Below, piece by piece: positions 11,370 through 22,499 of a stretch of 64,000 bases of DNA. Made by a program: the position numbers and the translations under genes. Position 1 is the first letter of the stretch. The number at the start of each line of letters is the position of its first letter. A model generated the notes under the pieces. That model was not told the origin of the DNA. It saw nothing but the letters and a program-made list of their open reading frames with translations, and searched no databases. Source of the stretch: Cristatella mucedo (Eukaryota > Bryozoa > Phylactolaemata > Cristatellidae); contig WPIO01000030.1 in the NCBI GenBank assembly GCA_009760855.2, positions 1,846,001 to 1,910,000 on the forward strand, read 5' to 3'.

Positions 11370-12860
11370 GGAAGCTTAAGAAAAGCAATTGGGAATTGTT
11401 GAGGAACTTCTCATCTTCCGTATTTTCCGCATCGCTTCGAGCCGCCAAGCGCGCTCTCCGACATGTATTATTGCTGAGGATCGCTCTAGCTTAGTAGTCG
11501 TCAGGCTGGGTATAAATCTGTTTGCCCAGTCTAAGTGCAGTAAACCTCTAAGAATAAATGATTCTTGTCCTGATTCATGACGCAACTATTGAGACGATAC
11601 TTGAAGATGCTCGTGACCTGTTTTCTGCTACTGAGATCTGGTAAAATTGACCAAGTGCCCGACAGTAAAATGAAGGAACCTCTACGCACTACTCTTTCTT
11701 TCGTACCCTGAGGTAATTAAAAACTGGTGGTAGAGCAGCCATTGTATCTCGTTCTTCCTTCAATTTAACACCACAATCCAACTGACTACTTATGTATCGA
11801 ATTTTGTACTTTCGCCGAAGCAATTTCTCCTAGGGCTCATATGCACGCCTTCACTCATGACAGTCACGCACTCGACTAAATATTCTCCAGCGATTGCAAG
11901 CCCTCAAATAGCTATATCCCGCAATTCTGAAAATTTTACCACATTCGGATCTCATTCAGCCTCCAGTACGCGTCAATGCCGGAATCTAAGAACATCTGCG
12001 AAGCGCGAAACCTCAAGACCCTTGATATTCATGCTGTCCGCGAAAACAACACTCATCCTCGCTCCTTCTGCACAAGCCGCCGTTCAGCCTCCCTCACTAG
12101 TGGAATATCACTCCAAGAGAGCTAACTTATGTTCCGGATGAGTTTTCTCCCCTGGCTAAGCACATTTAAGCCGTTCGCCCAGATGGCCTGTGGTTTGCTG
12201 CAGCATTAAATGAACTAGGACTACTTATCACTATGTTGAGGTAGCATAACACAACCAGGACCTAACCTCAATAAACTGATATAAAAAAATACTGTATGTC
12301 ATACAAATCCATCCTAACTAAGGCCAAAGCACATTGTAGAATGACACTCGAGAAATCCATAAATGCTGATAGTTGAAATCAACTATAAACATCAACTCTC
12401 CAGGTCAGCGTGCTGATAGTTGACAGTCAACAATCATGATTAACTCTAAAGGTCAGCGTCTTGTCAAGTAATCCCTGTGGTGATCTAGCATACACTTTTG
12501 TAGCTTCCTTGTCAGCATGATAATTAGAATCAGTGAATCCATAAAAAAATAGAATCCCTACTGAACTCTTTGCCACTATTTCTATGATTGTCCTCATTGG
12601 GCACCTTCAAGCCTAGCATAACTAGGATGATACATGTGGGTATTTCCTCAGCCTTAGCCCTTTTCACCCCAACCTTCAAAGGGGCTGTCTTTAGGCCCCT
12701 CATTACGACGACAGCGCTAGACCGGGAGAACTTTAGAAACTTAGAGCCAGTCTTAATATTTTGCTTCTCTCACTGCTTGCGAAATATATTGGTGAGCATT
12801 TTATTTGAAGATGCCTTTCTATCTGGACGGGTAAAGTCACAACGCGTTTGATGGATTGGG
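11370..12860 (+). mobile_element. LINE-A 5' half, decayed
   Basis: The sequence follows the 5' half of LINE-A 36376-39735 with many small indels: the pre-endonuclease region around 11430-11580, the linker near 12000-12190 (CGAAACCTCAAGACCCTTGA) and the start of the reverse transcriptase near 12660-12770 (CAAAGGGGCTGTC, TAGACCGGGAGAACTT). Internal deletions bring these closer together than in the reference copy. There is no intact ORF. Confidence 0.75.
12364..12457. repeat. 47-bp tandem duplication
   Basis: Two adjacent 47-bp units (12364-12410 and 12411-12457) begin TGCTGATAGTTGA and end GGTCAGCG, with several differences between them. They lie in the decayed LINE-A and derive from a segment that is single-copy in LINE-A 36376-39735 (near 37695). 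Confidence 0.75.
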
Positions 12861-14461
12861 TACCTCCAAGCTGAGTTGGCTCCTTATTCAACCAAAATTT
12901 GGGTTAACAAAAACTCCAGGCTGAACTTCTCCGAATTAAAGACCCATGCTTAATCTTAATCAAGAAAACTGCAGAGAAATTCTACGCGACAAAACTTTAA
13001 AAATACGCTGAGCGTACGATCAATAGCTCTGGAGATTATACTCACATCTAGTGAGAGTAGCTGTCCGAATTATGGTGCATGTTTGTTAAGAGTCCTATTG
13101 CTCTGGGTAATGATACGCGACATCGGAAGCAAAGGTTAGCGGCCATGGTACCTAAAAATCTATTTATAACATGCAATCGAACGCAATTAATGGTAAGATT
13201 ACTAAGAGTCAGGGGTATGTGCTAATGACTGCAGCAGGAATTTACCTTAAATGGTTAGCTTTGAAGGATCTCAATGGTTCAGATCAAGTCAGGGAAAATC
13301 CAGTATAACACCAGGAAATCCAAAGTTCTTGAATTTATCGTGTCGTGAATATGGCTGTCTGGACTGTATACGTGTATTGTGCTTCAGCCTTGACCAACGA
13401 ACGAAGGGATCATTCCTCCACTGCTGGTTATTGTCGCTGTGAAGCCTATAATTTTATAACTTGCCCCGAGACTGCTGTTGTGCAAGCCGCTGATGGAATA
13501 AGAGCTGCTACTGTTTTGCTGGCCATGCCATTTAGCCTAACTTGGACCTTTCTGGTGATCCTGCCTGCTATGCTAATCACGTGACTGTTGCCAACTCTTA
13601 TTAGTGCTCAGTGAGGATACATAAGTATGGTCCTGCAACATGCACTGATGCTTATATTGCCTTGAGCCTTAAGCGGATACTTAATGATTTTGGAAAGAAA
13701 TACTTGTCTGTCTCGAGAATTGTTGCTTATCAAAAATCACTCTTCCTGTTTTTTTTCTCGACTGGAGGAGCTTCTTCTTACGCATGTCATTAATTTCTGC
13801 TTGGCTTCTCGTGGGATTCCGTGTCACGGAGATTTTAATTTCATGGATCCACTGCCGTGAACTTCTTGCCCCTGCATGGCATCCAGCTTCGTGCAGTTAC
13901 GACTACGCAAATGTAGCAGAATCTGCTTTTCGTAAAAGTAAATGAATTAAACTTCCTAATCTGATTGAAAGCACCCTAGTTGCTCACTACATTTCGTAAA
14001 CCTGCTAGATGTTGCGTGGTCCGCAAAGATTTCGCCCCTCATAAAAACGCACTTTCTAACCAAACTTAATGCAGGTAAGACTGGATTGGCGGGAAAATGC
14101 CAGGAATTAACTAGGTAAGTTGCAGCCGAAATCGCAAATGCTTTAACGATGATGTATGAAAGTTTGCTCCTCCTCGTGCTCTGTGAATCAGTCATATTCC
14201 AGTATGAAATTATTCAGATATCTCATTAGGTAAGGCTGATCTCAAGGCGAAAGAGGAGGCTCTCGAGATCTCGTGAGCGGTCACCAGTAGAAGTACAGTA
14301 GAGCGCTGCCGTACGGCACCCACGTGGCGTTCGCTTCACTTCCCGCGGGAGGCAGAACGTTGAACTACTCCCACTGCTCGAAACGCTGCACTCAAGCGAA
14401 TCATTAGTTGAATCAACCTCCACGTCGCTGACTCATCAATGTAGCCTTGCAGAGAGGGGCG
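12861..14461. other. No gene recognised
   Basis: AT-rich sequence with short open frames (13251-13584 +, 13956-14195 -, 14226-14423 -). The last is Ser-rich, with a GC-rich patch at 14270-14420, but nothing matches a known family. Confidence 0.45.
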
Positions 14462-14640
14462 CCATAGGTGGAACGATTATAGAATTATATATATTACAGA
14501 TAGTATATATATTATGTTATTATATATTATATATATATATTATAGATATTATAGATTATGGAACGGTTATAGCCATTAAGGATCTTCTGCCGCTAGAAAA
14601 ATAAGGGTGTTGAATAAGCTGGCTATTTTACTTAATCGAG
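14462..14640 (+). repeat. TA-rich repeat followed by a SINE-B 3' fragment
   Basis: From 14479 to about 14556 the sequence is almost pure A/T with TATATA runs. GGTTATAGCCATTAAGGATC, TTCTGCCGCTAG and GTGTTGAATAAGCTGGC (14565-14625) then match the SINE-B 3' half. The AT repeat may have grown inside an older SINE-B copy. Confidence 0.6.
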
Positions 14641-15880
14641 CACGTGTAACGGCATAGAGCACTTGTCACCGAATCAAATGACATGCTGCGCGGAAAGGAT
14701 GGGTTTCTAGCGTCGCTGTGTAGGCCTTCCAGTCAGAGAATGTCGTCATGCCAGTCAGTGGCAAGCTGCATGGTGCAGTTGAATACGAACTAAGCCACGG
14801 ATTTGAGCTTGTTTGGAGGTCCAGCTAAATGAGCAGCCAGAGTAGTCCGAGGTAGTCCGAGTAGAAGCCTAGGCCTTGGTGACTACTTGCAGAGGCACGA
14901 CCAAGGAAATGGCCTGGCACTTGTCATGCTAAATCAACCGCTACGTCTTTATAATACTACCTTCAGTGAGACCCTGATATATGCACGAAATATGCAACTA
15001 AGATAGGTTCTTAAGGGTAAATGTGGAGAAAATACAGAGAAAATTGGCTTAACAACCGCATAATTGTTTATGGTACCTTTCATAAAGGAGGTCTAAATTT
15101 TAAAAATTTCCACATAAAATTAAAGTATTAAACCGATTAGGTAAACCACTTGTAACCAGAAAGTAAACTGTAGGCAACTTATTCACAAATACAAATTTAC
15201 CGATCTCTACATCATTTACGACTGGTGTCCCAACTTGCTGAACCTTGGTACATGGAAATACATGTTTGCAGCTTGTTGAGGTACATACCTCTGCCTTTGA
15301 ACCTGCTTCATGTACAGTGTAGCTTTATGCATTTTAAATTCCATTACTCGGCCAATACTTGATGGATTAACGTGAAATCTTAAATGTGAGATCAGCTCTG
15401 ATGACTACCGCGCGAGTTCATTTCCGATTTCGGTTAGATAGGTTTGCATTGCATATTTATGATTTCAAATTATAAAACTCATGGAATTTTGGTAGCATGC
15501 ACTCCCTGCGTCAAGTGCCTGCACCTGCTGCTACGACCTTCCTCGATGGCCATCACGCCATCAACCATTGGCCAATGTAGAGGTCTCCAACATTTGCTTG
15601 GGCTCGTCACCCTGGTCCAGTTCCCCGCCGAGTAGTGGGGCTAGCGGTCTTCGCACCTCGCAGTGTCGTCTAGAGTCTGATAAGGCATTCATGTACCAAG
15701 AGGCTAAATTACAATCCCTAAGCCGCGCTCAACCAGGCGGGTTGGAAATGGTGGTGGAATGACCGCAATTCGACCTCAGCCCTTTACACTGTATCTGTCT
15801 GTAGGAAGGAGCAAGTAGGAAGAAGACAGCCTGTATCAAATGGATTGCAGGCTGGTCGCTGACCTTTTACCTAGCTTGTG
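14641..15880. other. No gene recognised
   Basis: This is unique-looking sequence upstream of the caveolin promoter region. Open frames of 63-64 codons at 15444-15762 have no recognisable content. Confidence 0.45.
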
Positions 15881-17119
15881 AGCTCACATCGCAAAATAAA
15901 CGCCACCCGAAACATGCCTCTGCTCGAGCGTGAAGCTCGCGCGAGCCCGACGCAGGCAGCCCGTGCGCCTGCGCTGGCGGCACAGTACCGCAACGTAACT
16001 CTGGCTGGCGGCAGCTGCGACGCCTATTGGACACGGGTCAGCCAATAGCGCTCGACCCAGCTCGAGCGGCATTTCGGCCACGCATAGGTTCGGCTCGACG
16101 ATTCGCTGTAGCTTAGCAGCGACGCCGCTCCTCGCGACACCTCTCGACGCAGCCCGCGATCTCAGCTTGAACCGAATCGCTGCCGCGCTAGGTGCCACGC
16201 TAGCGCACGGAGATGTCTCACCAAGAGCTGATCAAGACCGAGTTGGACTTGGTCAACCGCGACCCCAAGAATCTCAACGACGGGCTGCAGGTGGGCGCTC
16301 GCTCGCGCGTCGCGCTTCCGGGCACGCCGCGCCCCCGTCGCCTCCGTCGCCCACGAGCGAAAGCGTCCGGCAGCAGCGCGCGCGCACTCCGCCACCAGTC
16401 CGTCCCTCGACTCCTTCCGTCCGGGGGACGGGCGGGCGCTTCGAGGAGCGGATTCGCAATAAACGGCAGCGACGCGCGCCGCCGCGCGGCGTTCGCAGCA
16501 TCGCTCGCTCGCGCTTCCAGTAAACGGCAGCGACTTCGCGCCGAGTCCAACTTTCGACCGTCACATTTGCTCTTCTTCGCTTAGTTTTTTCCTCGGCCGC
16601 TGTCGCTGCTGTCGCTACGGTCGCGAGCAGCAGCCGCGAGCGACGGCGCTGCTGCGTCGGAGAAGCTGCGTCGTCAGAGGAGCCAAGCAGTGTGCCGCGT
16701 GTGGCGCTGCCGGTCGCGCCCCGCCGCGCACGGATAAAGCTGCGGCGCTAGCGAGTGAAGGCTCGCTTGTGGCGCCGAGAGTTAGCTCCGACTTCCCGTG
16801 CGGCGAGTCCGATCGATACCGGACTATCTCTTATGCATAGACGACGGCAATGAAATCTCGTAGCCACGCGACCTTTGTTGGCGGCAGTGAGGGGCGAGGA
16901 CGTCGCGAGCACGAATCGCCGCCACGGCGGTGGTTTCGATCGGCGGATGCGCGACTGATTGTTCTGCCCGCTAGTAACCATAAGAGTGCGATTGTTGTCC
17001 GATCAAAACATTAGCCGAATTAAGCCGGCGGCCGCTGGACGAGACGCGTCACTTTGCCGACCGCAAGCGAGAAGGCCGCATCGCTCGCTCGTTCGCAATC
17101 GGCAAGAAGCGTTTAGAAA
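15881..17119 (+). promoter_or_regulatory. CpG-rich promoter region of the caveolin gene
   Basis: CG density rises sharply from about 15900 and stays high to about 17350, covering both alternative caveolin first exons. No TATA box is obvious upstream of either ATG, which fits broad CpG-type promoters. The region before 16213 would drive the first form, and the 16291-17119 segment (intron for the first form) would contain the second promoter. Transcription starts cannot be placed from sequence alone. Confidence 0.45.
16213..16290 (+). CDS. Caveolin, alternative first coding exon 1a
   Basis: ATG at 16213 opens 26 codons beginning MSHQELIKTELDLV and ending NRDPKNLNDGLQ. CAG is followed directly by a GTGGGC splice donor at 16291, so the exon ends in phase 0. 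In vertebrate caveolins the segment just before the signature reads D-L-V-N-R-D-P-K-H-L-N-D, and this exon matches it closely. Joined to the shared exon 2 it gives a protein of 136 residues, shorter than vertebrate caveolin-1 (178) and caveolin-3 (151), mainly because of its short N-terminus. Caveolins insert as a hairpin into the cytosolic face of the plasma membrane and shape caveolae. The exon sits in a CpG-rich block with a second, similar first exon 0.83 kb downstream. Confidence 0.9.
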
Positions 17120-17191
17120 ATGGCGGCGGCAGATACTGGGCGACCCGACTTGGCTCAACGAGATCCCAACGAATTGAACAAAGGCTTGCAG
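17120..17191 (+). CDS. Caveolin, alternative first coding exon 1b
   Basis: ATG at 17120, in a good context (AAAATGG), opens 24 codons starting MAAADTGRP and ending DLAQRDPNELNKGLQ. A GTAGTG donor follows CAG at 17192, again in phase 0. Over the last 15 residues it matches exon 1a at 10 positions, so the two exons look like copies of one ancestral exon or have converged on the conserved caveolin segment. Spliced to exon 2 it gives a 134-residue protein differing from the 1a form only at the N-terminus. It lacks the MSHQELIKTE head of the 1a form. An exclusive choice between 1a and 1b by separate promoters is my inference. Splicing of 1a to 1b is impossible because 1b has no acceptor-supported open upstream extension that I can see. 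Confidence 0.75.
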
Positions 17192-18035
17192 GTAGTGCTG
17201 CTGAGGCTTGAGCCGCTGTGCTACTTTTGGCGCCGCTAGCGGCGGCCACGAGGGCGTGCGCGTGCGCTTCGGACCGCGCGCAAGACGCCAAGGCCGAGTT
17301 CAGAATGTGCGCGTCGCCGCGAAGCGCCCGGAAGCGCGCCAGTCACTAATTTTGCCGCGCTCTCTCGAAGAGGGGTGAACTCCTTCCAGCTGGCGGCGAC
17401 CTACACTAGGTTCGCCTTATTAAAGACAGCCGAGGTTCCATATCGCCAGCCTCTGGCGCCAAGTGGTCTACGCTTCCGTAGGCGCCGTCCTCGCCGTTTG
17501 CCTCTATGGGGAAAGAAATCTTATGTTTCAAACCAGTGCTATGTCCGGTGATGGAGAGATAACCATTTTCTGTCGCCGATAGCTCTCGGGCTCCATTTTT
17601 AAAAGAGCCGTGTTGCTTAAAATGCAAGGTTTTCAATGTCTACCGATCGATTTCGCAAAATTGCATGCCTAACATTAATATGCAAAAGTTTGAGAGCCAC
17701 AAGTCTTCTGATAGATATGAAGAAATGAGATGTAAACTATATAAATTTAGCGATTGGCAGCGACGCGATTGAGGTTAGAGCATGTGCAGCTCTCGCCGAT
17801 AGCAACCCACCTGATCCGTCGTAAGGTAACTAGGTTTTTAGATTCCGACACAACTTCTTAAGGGAGAGCCTGAAAATTAGCTGTTTGAACAGCCTATATC
17901 ATTTCCGGGTGTGCCATGCACACATAGAGAACTTAATCTACTATTTCGCATTCAGTGGTCTCAGCCTACGCAAGCTATTTTGATTCCGAGACTCGCTGGG
18001 CAACCTCACTGAGATTAGGCGTCGTCTGTCTGCAG

Positions 18036-18368
18036 GTCCTGTTTGAAGACGTGTTCGGCGAGCCCGACGGCGCGCACTCGCCAGACTGCGTCTGGAGAAA
18101 CGCGTTCTCTTGCTACGACTGCACCAAGAACTGCTGCTACAAGCTCCTGGCCTTGGTGTGCGGCATCCCGGTGGCATTCTGCTGGGGAATCGAGTTCGCC
18201 TGCATATCCTTCAACGTCGTCTGGTGCTGCACGCCGGAAATGAGAGCGTACAACATCGGGGCGTCCATTTGGAAGAACTGCTGCGTGTCCATCTGCCAGT
18301 GCTGCTTTTCACCCATTATGGAGACCTGCGCTTTGTGCTTCAGCAAGGTCCACGTCACGAACGGATAA
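18036..18368 (+). CDS. Caveolin, shared final coding exon
   Basis: A GTCGTCTGTCTGCAG acceptor ends at 18035. The exon encodes 110 residues and stops at TAA 18366-18368. In order it has the caveolin signature as FEDVFGEP (family consensus FEDVIAEP), then DGAHSPDCVWRNAF matching the scaffolding-domain start, then the hydrophobic intramembrane hairpin around LLALVCGIPVAFCWGIEF and ISFNVVW, and a C-terminal amphipathic region ending KVHVTNG. The exon encodes 17 cysteines, far more than the three of mammalian caveolin-1, with CC pairs in the scaffold, after the hairpin and in the tail. Caveolin C-terminal cysteines are known palmitoylation sites; the rest are unexplained. Both first exons (16213-16290, 17120-17191) join it in phase 0. 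A LINE-B fragment starts about 290 bp downstream. Confidence 0.93.
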   Translation, partial: VLFEDVFGEPDGAHSPDCVWRNAFSCYDCTKNCCYKLLALVCGIPVAFCWGIEFACISFNVVWCCTPEMRAYNIGASIWKNCCVSICQCCFSPIMETCALCFSKVHVTNG

Positions 18369-18659
18369 TCTGTCACTGCAGTCAGCAACGCCAAAGCTGT
18401 AGATAGCAAAGGCAGTCAGCATCTTGTCACTATTCTCAGCTTAAGCCACGCTTATCCTCCGTGCTCTGCACTTGTACAGGTGGGCTCAATCAGAAGTCGT
18501 TCGCAAGTCCAGTCTGTCATTCTCAAAACACATTTTTCTGTCAATACATTACCACGAAAACGTCACACTTTTTTGATGAGTCATTCATTTTCATTAATGA
18601 ATCGTGGAGCTAGCTATCTCTAGGGAACCACAGTCTCTTTAAATCACTTGGAAATGCAG

Positions 18660-19080
18660 GGCTGTCTATGTAATGTAATGTATCTCCGTCAGTAACTCCA
18701 CAAAGTCATAAAGACCATGTGGGCGTTACGCAGGAGAGTTTTGTATAGCGCACTCACAGCCTAAGCGGCTTTCGGTACGCATTCGGTAGCCAACAGACTT
18801 CGTCTCACGCAACAAAGAGAAAGTGGGAAGCATAGCAGAGTTAGGAGAGCAGTTGAGGTAGTGAGTAGCATAGAAGTAGCAGTTCAGGACCGCTGAAAAA
18901 GATTTGCCATAGTCGGCAGTTGGAGAGTAGATGTCGTTGCGTAAGAATTGCGGAAGCGAGTTCCACAGTCTAGGACCTGCAGAGCTAAAGCTTCTGTCAC
19001 CAACTGTCTTTAAGCGGAGGAATGGATGATGCGCCTAAATTAACTGTTAGCCTTGAGTTACCATTCTCAAAGATTGGCCT
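18660..19080 (-). mobile_element. LINE-B 3' fragment
   Basis: Read from the - strand, this carries the end of the LINE-B ORF (SFSSAGPRLWNSLPQFL-type residues around 18960) and its 3' end (CGAATGCGTACCGAAAGCCG, GGAGTTACTGACGGAGATAC), with a terminal (ACATT)n at 18670-18683. It is 5'-truncated. It lies in or just beyond the caveolin 3' untranslated region. Confidence 0.85.
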
Positions 19081-19211
19081 TTGCAAAGCCGCACAGCTAG
19101 TTCTCCCTATCAATGGTCATCACAATAGCTAGTAGACAGGCATGGTGTTTGTGCAAAGATTATGAGTTTAAAATTCAGTAGCCCAGTGGCACGTACATGC
19201 AGGCGAGCACT

Positions 19212-19330
19212 TACGCACACACACACACGCGCGCACACACGTACGCACGTAGCACTCTCTCTCTCTCTCCCTCCCTCTCTCTCTCTCTCCTCTCTCTCTC
19301 TCTTTCTCTCCCTCTCTCTCCCTTTCTTTG

Positions 19331-19361
<31 letters not shown>

Positions 19362-19420
19362 GTCTGTCTTTCTGTCTTTGTATGTCTCTCTGTCTCTGTC
19401 TCTCTGTCTGTCTCTCTGTC

Positions 19421-19471
<51 letters not shown>
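19212..19471. repeat. CA then CT microsatellite
   Basis: (CA)n with CG interruptions (19214-19247) is followed by about 220 bp of CT, CTCTGT and TCTG repeats to 19471. Open frames through it consist only of Ser/Leu or Cys/Leu and are not genes. Confidence 0.95.
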
Positions 19472-19472
<1 letters not shown>

Positions 19473-19750
19473 GCTGTTCTCTCTCACTCCAGATTCTCTT
19501 CGCTCTTGCGCTTAGTTTCTATTGAATAGAAGTGGGTGAAGTAAAAGTCGGTATGAAGGAGGTATCGAGTGTTCACCTCGCGCACGCGATCTTATAACAC
19601 CCCTCTCCGATTTATTACTTTGTGAGGAGTACTATTGATCAATGTATACTTCTGTAGTTACTTGAGCATAGCTGCTGACTATAGGTCGGGTTAAGATGTA
19701 AGTTTGAGGCAAACAAAAGGGGATCTAAAGAAGTAAAAGTAATCGAAGTG

Positions 19751-19784
19751 ACAGCCATGCCTCCATGGAGCGAGGCATGGCTGT
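19751..19784. repeat. Inverted repeat, 13-bp arms
   Basis: ACAGCCATGCCTC (19751-19763) and GAGGCATGGCTGT (19772-19784) are perfect reverse complements separated by 8 bp, so the sequence can form a hairpin. Confidence 0.85.
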
Positions 19785-22049
19785 ATAGACCCACGTTTGA
19801 GCTCCGCATGAAGCGTCCTGGGGCAGACAATCTCACGGATACTAAAATTGTTCAAAACGTAGCCTTCTAGCACAGTATTTTCGGGGGGGGGTACGCTTGC
19901 TATAGATATATATAGACTTGCTAAGCCGGAAAAATAAACGCGTGTATATTTTGGTGTGTATTCTAAAACTGAAGTTTGGCTCGAACTTATGAAATTTAAA
20001 TTCTTATTTCTGACCTCACAGAAACGTGCTGGGCTGTCATTGGTGATAAAAAAAACACAATAGGATGAGACTGTAGTATAGCGGTCACAACAGACACCTT
20101 ACTCTAGAGTAAAAAGTGGAGCTGCAATAAATATAAGAAATACCAGGCTAATTTTTTTCTGGCCACCTCGAGCTGCAACTTTAGTGCTTGAACATACTCT
20201 GGAAAGGTGCTGCTGCTGTCGAGCATGCAAACAGTAAAAAGTGCTTACAGAGAAACGTGTAGCCCAGCATGCTGAACTGCTTGAGCGATGGTTTATGGCC
20301 CCGCTACTTGTTTATGTCGATGCTTTTACTTACATTACACCCTATACCGGTATTTATATAAAAATAGCAACGTGAAAGGGTAACTGTGACATGAGGCAGA
20401 GAACCAACAGCTCAGGGCTTAAAGTCATCGAATTTCTGGCGCTACTGGTACGGCTAGTGAGACTCGCTAGTACCGTGACTATGTTGGACACTTGAAACAC
20501 ATCCGGAGCATTGATCGCGGGCCGCGTTCAACGCTCATTCCTGTGCCAGGTTCCTATCTCGTGCCGGATATTGCGGCTGAAGAGTTAGTGACGCAAGCCG
20601 CCTTCTCAGAGGACCCTGACCCTTCGCTGACCCTGCGCTGACCCTGAGCTGACCCTGCGCTGCCCCGTTCAATAACAGGTCAGCAGGTGTCCGCATTCCT
20701 ATGGAATATGAAGCCAAAGGGCAATACTTGGTTCCTTAATTTATATAAGGAACATATTACGCCACATTACAACTGGTTGCGAGTTAGAACAGACCTCGAG
20801 CCGCTTCCTTCGTGATCCAGAATGGCAGCATTGATTTTAATGCATTTATCTCGCCGAAGCCAACAAGCAGTGTCATTGTTGACCTCAATGATGACCTCCT
20901 TTGAATCAGTCGAAGGTAGAAAAAATAAAGGGGATCACTCTAGTGACGTGCTGCGTTATTAACTAAGTAACCGCAAGGCCAAGTTGTAAGTCTAAGCGCT
21001 TGGACCCCGTCGATTGAGAGCCTACGACCTTGACTGTGGAAAGATTTCACAAAGTAGACCAGGTGGAGACGCTAGACTGTTCGTACCTGTTAAGGCCGAC
21101 AGTTTAAGCTCCCGGGATGACAGGCTAACGTATTGAAAGCGTTTCGTTGCACCGTTTCACCATTTTGCATTCACGTTACGAATAGAAAGGACGCATTCGG
21201 AACAAAGAAGATGGCAAAATTACACAGGGCTGCCATCAAATAGCAAATAAAGCTCTTGGTCGACCGTGGCTTGCGGAATGAAGATACGGCAAAGAGTCTT
21301 CGCCGCTCTCCGGCGACCGATGACACGTACATTAGGCGACATAATACCCGCCAAGTTGTTCAACCTTTAAGTGATATCCGAAGTAAGTTAGCCTCCTCAT
21401 AGCATAGACCAGATAAAGGTGTATCATAGCGAGTTTCACTCGATGAGCTCAAAGACGATCGTGAGCAATAAATGACAAGCGACTATAGCGCAAGGATCCG
21501 TTAAGGTCAAGGAAAAACTTCATAATGAGTGGCGAACTAGCAACTATTTTCGAAGGGAGGGATCCAGTTAAAATGCGCTGGCACGCCTTTCCTCAGAGAG
21601 GTTATCAATCATGCTACGTCGCCTTCCAGAAGCAAGCCGTGGACAGCCATCGGCCGCCATCTTCTCGCTAAGACGCACACACGAGCGCTCATACCTGTTA
21701 CAGCTTTGCATTGAAACTGCAACTGCTAATGGTCTCACCAGCCATTATGGATATGCCAATAGCTTTCCAATAATCGAAATCTTAGGGTCTGCAGTGCGAG
21801 CTATAGCTTAATTCAATGTCCCATGGTAAGATTTAAGCGACGACACACGAGTGACGACATGAAAAACATCGCACCAGCACACGACCACTGTGCACGGCGT
21901 CCACGTACCAACTCCTACCCGGGTCTGCTCGCCCCGCCCCTACTTCCCAGACACAGCCCCGCCCTACTTCAAAGAAACAGACCATCGAGGGCGGGTCACG
22001 GTACCGTGCCTAAGCCACATCAATGTGATGTAGTGTGGAAACTTTGACG
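19785..22049. other. No gene recognised
   Basis: The only local structure I see is a short imperfect tandem of about 12 bp (GCTGACCCTGCG type) at 20608-20660. Open frames of 60-74 codons (20535-20717 -, 21611-21811 +, 21823-22047 +) lack recognisable domains. Confidence 0.45.
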
Positions 22050-22380
22050 CTTACGACAGACAAGCATGGATGGAGTTTTGCACCCACTGTAATTGCCTGA
22101 TTGCACAGGCCGGTAGGCCAGAAAGCGGCGAGTTACAAAAGTCATGAGGGAAAGTAAAAAATGAATGAACAAACTTGGATGTAGAATCTCCGTCTAAGCA
22201 GGCCCAAAGGTTCATAGCAGTACGTAGCTGAAAGTAGGCAGACGACGGTGAAGCTTATATAGGCGTCTGGTGAAAGGTCACTTTGGAACAGGGCACTTTT
22301 ATTTTGTGCAGATTCTACAGGGTATATGCTGGCAGAGCCGATTTTGAGCGTTGAGCTATCCAATTCCTCAGCTGCCTCAG
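22050..22380 (-). mobile_element. LINE-A fragment
   Basis: The minus strand encodes a decayed piece of the LINE-A region after the reverse transcriptase (LKIGSASIYPVESAQN, FQSDLSPD), followed by remnants of CAIRQL-type sequence near 22100. It matches 38820-39080 of the better copy. Both ends are truncated. Confidence 0.75.
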
Positions 22381-22499
22381 GCGTAGTCTCATTGTCGCGA
22401 CGGGTATGCCTATATTACTACCCATCCAGATGACAGGCGATTAAAAACGCGAGAATCCTCCAGGCGATGCAAAATATCTACCTGTTGGCAGGACCGGGT

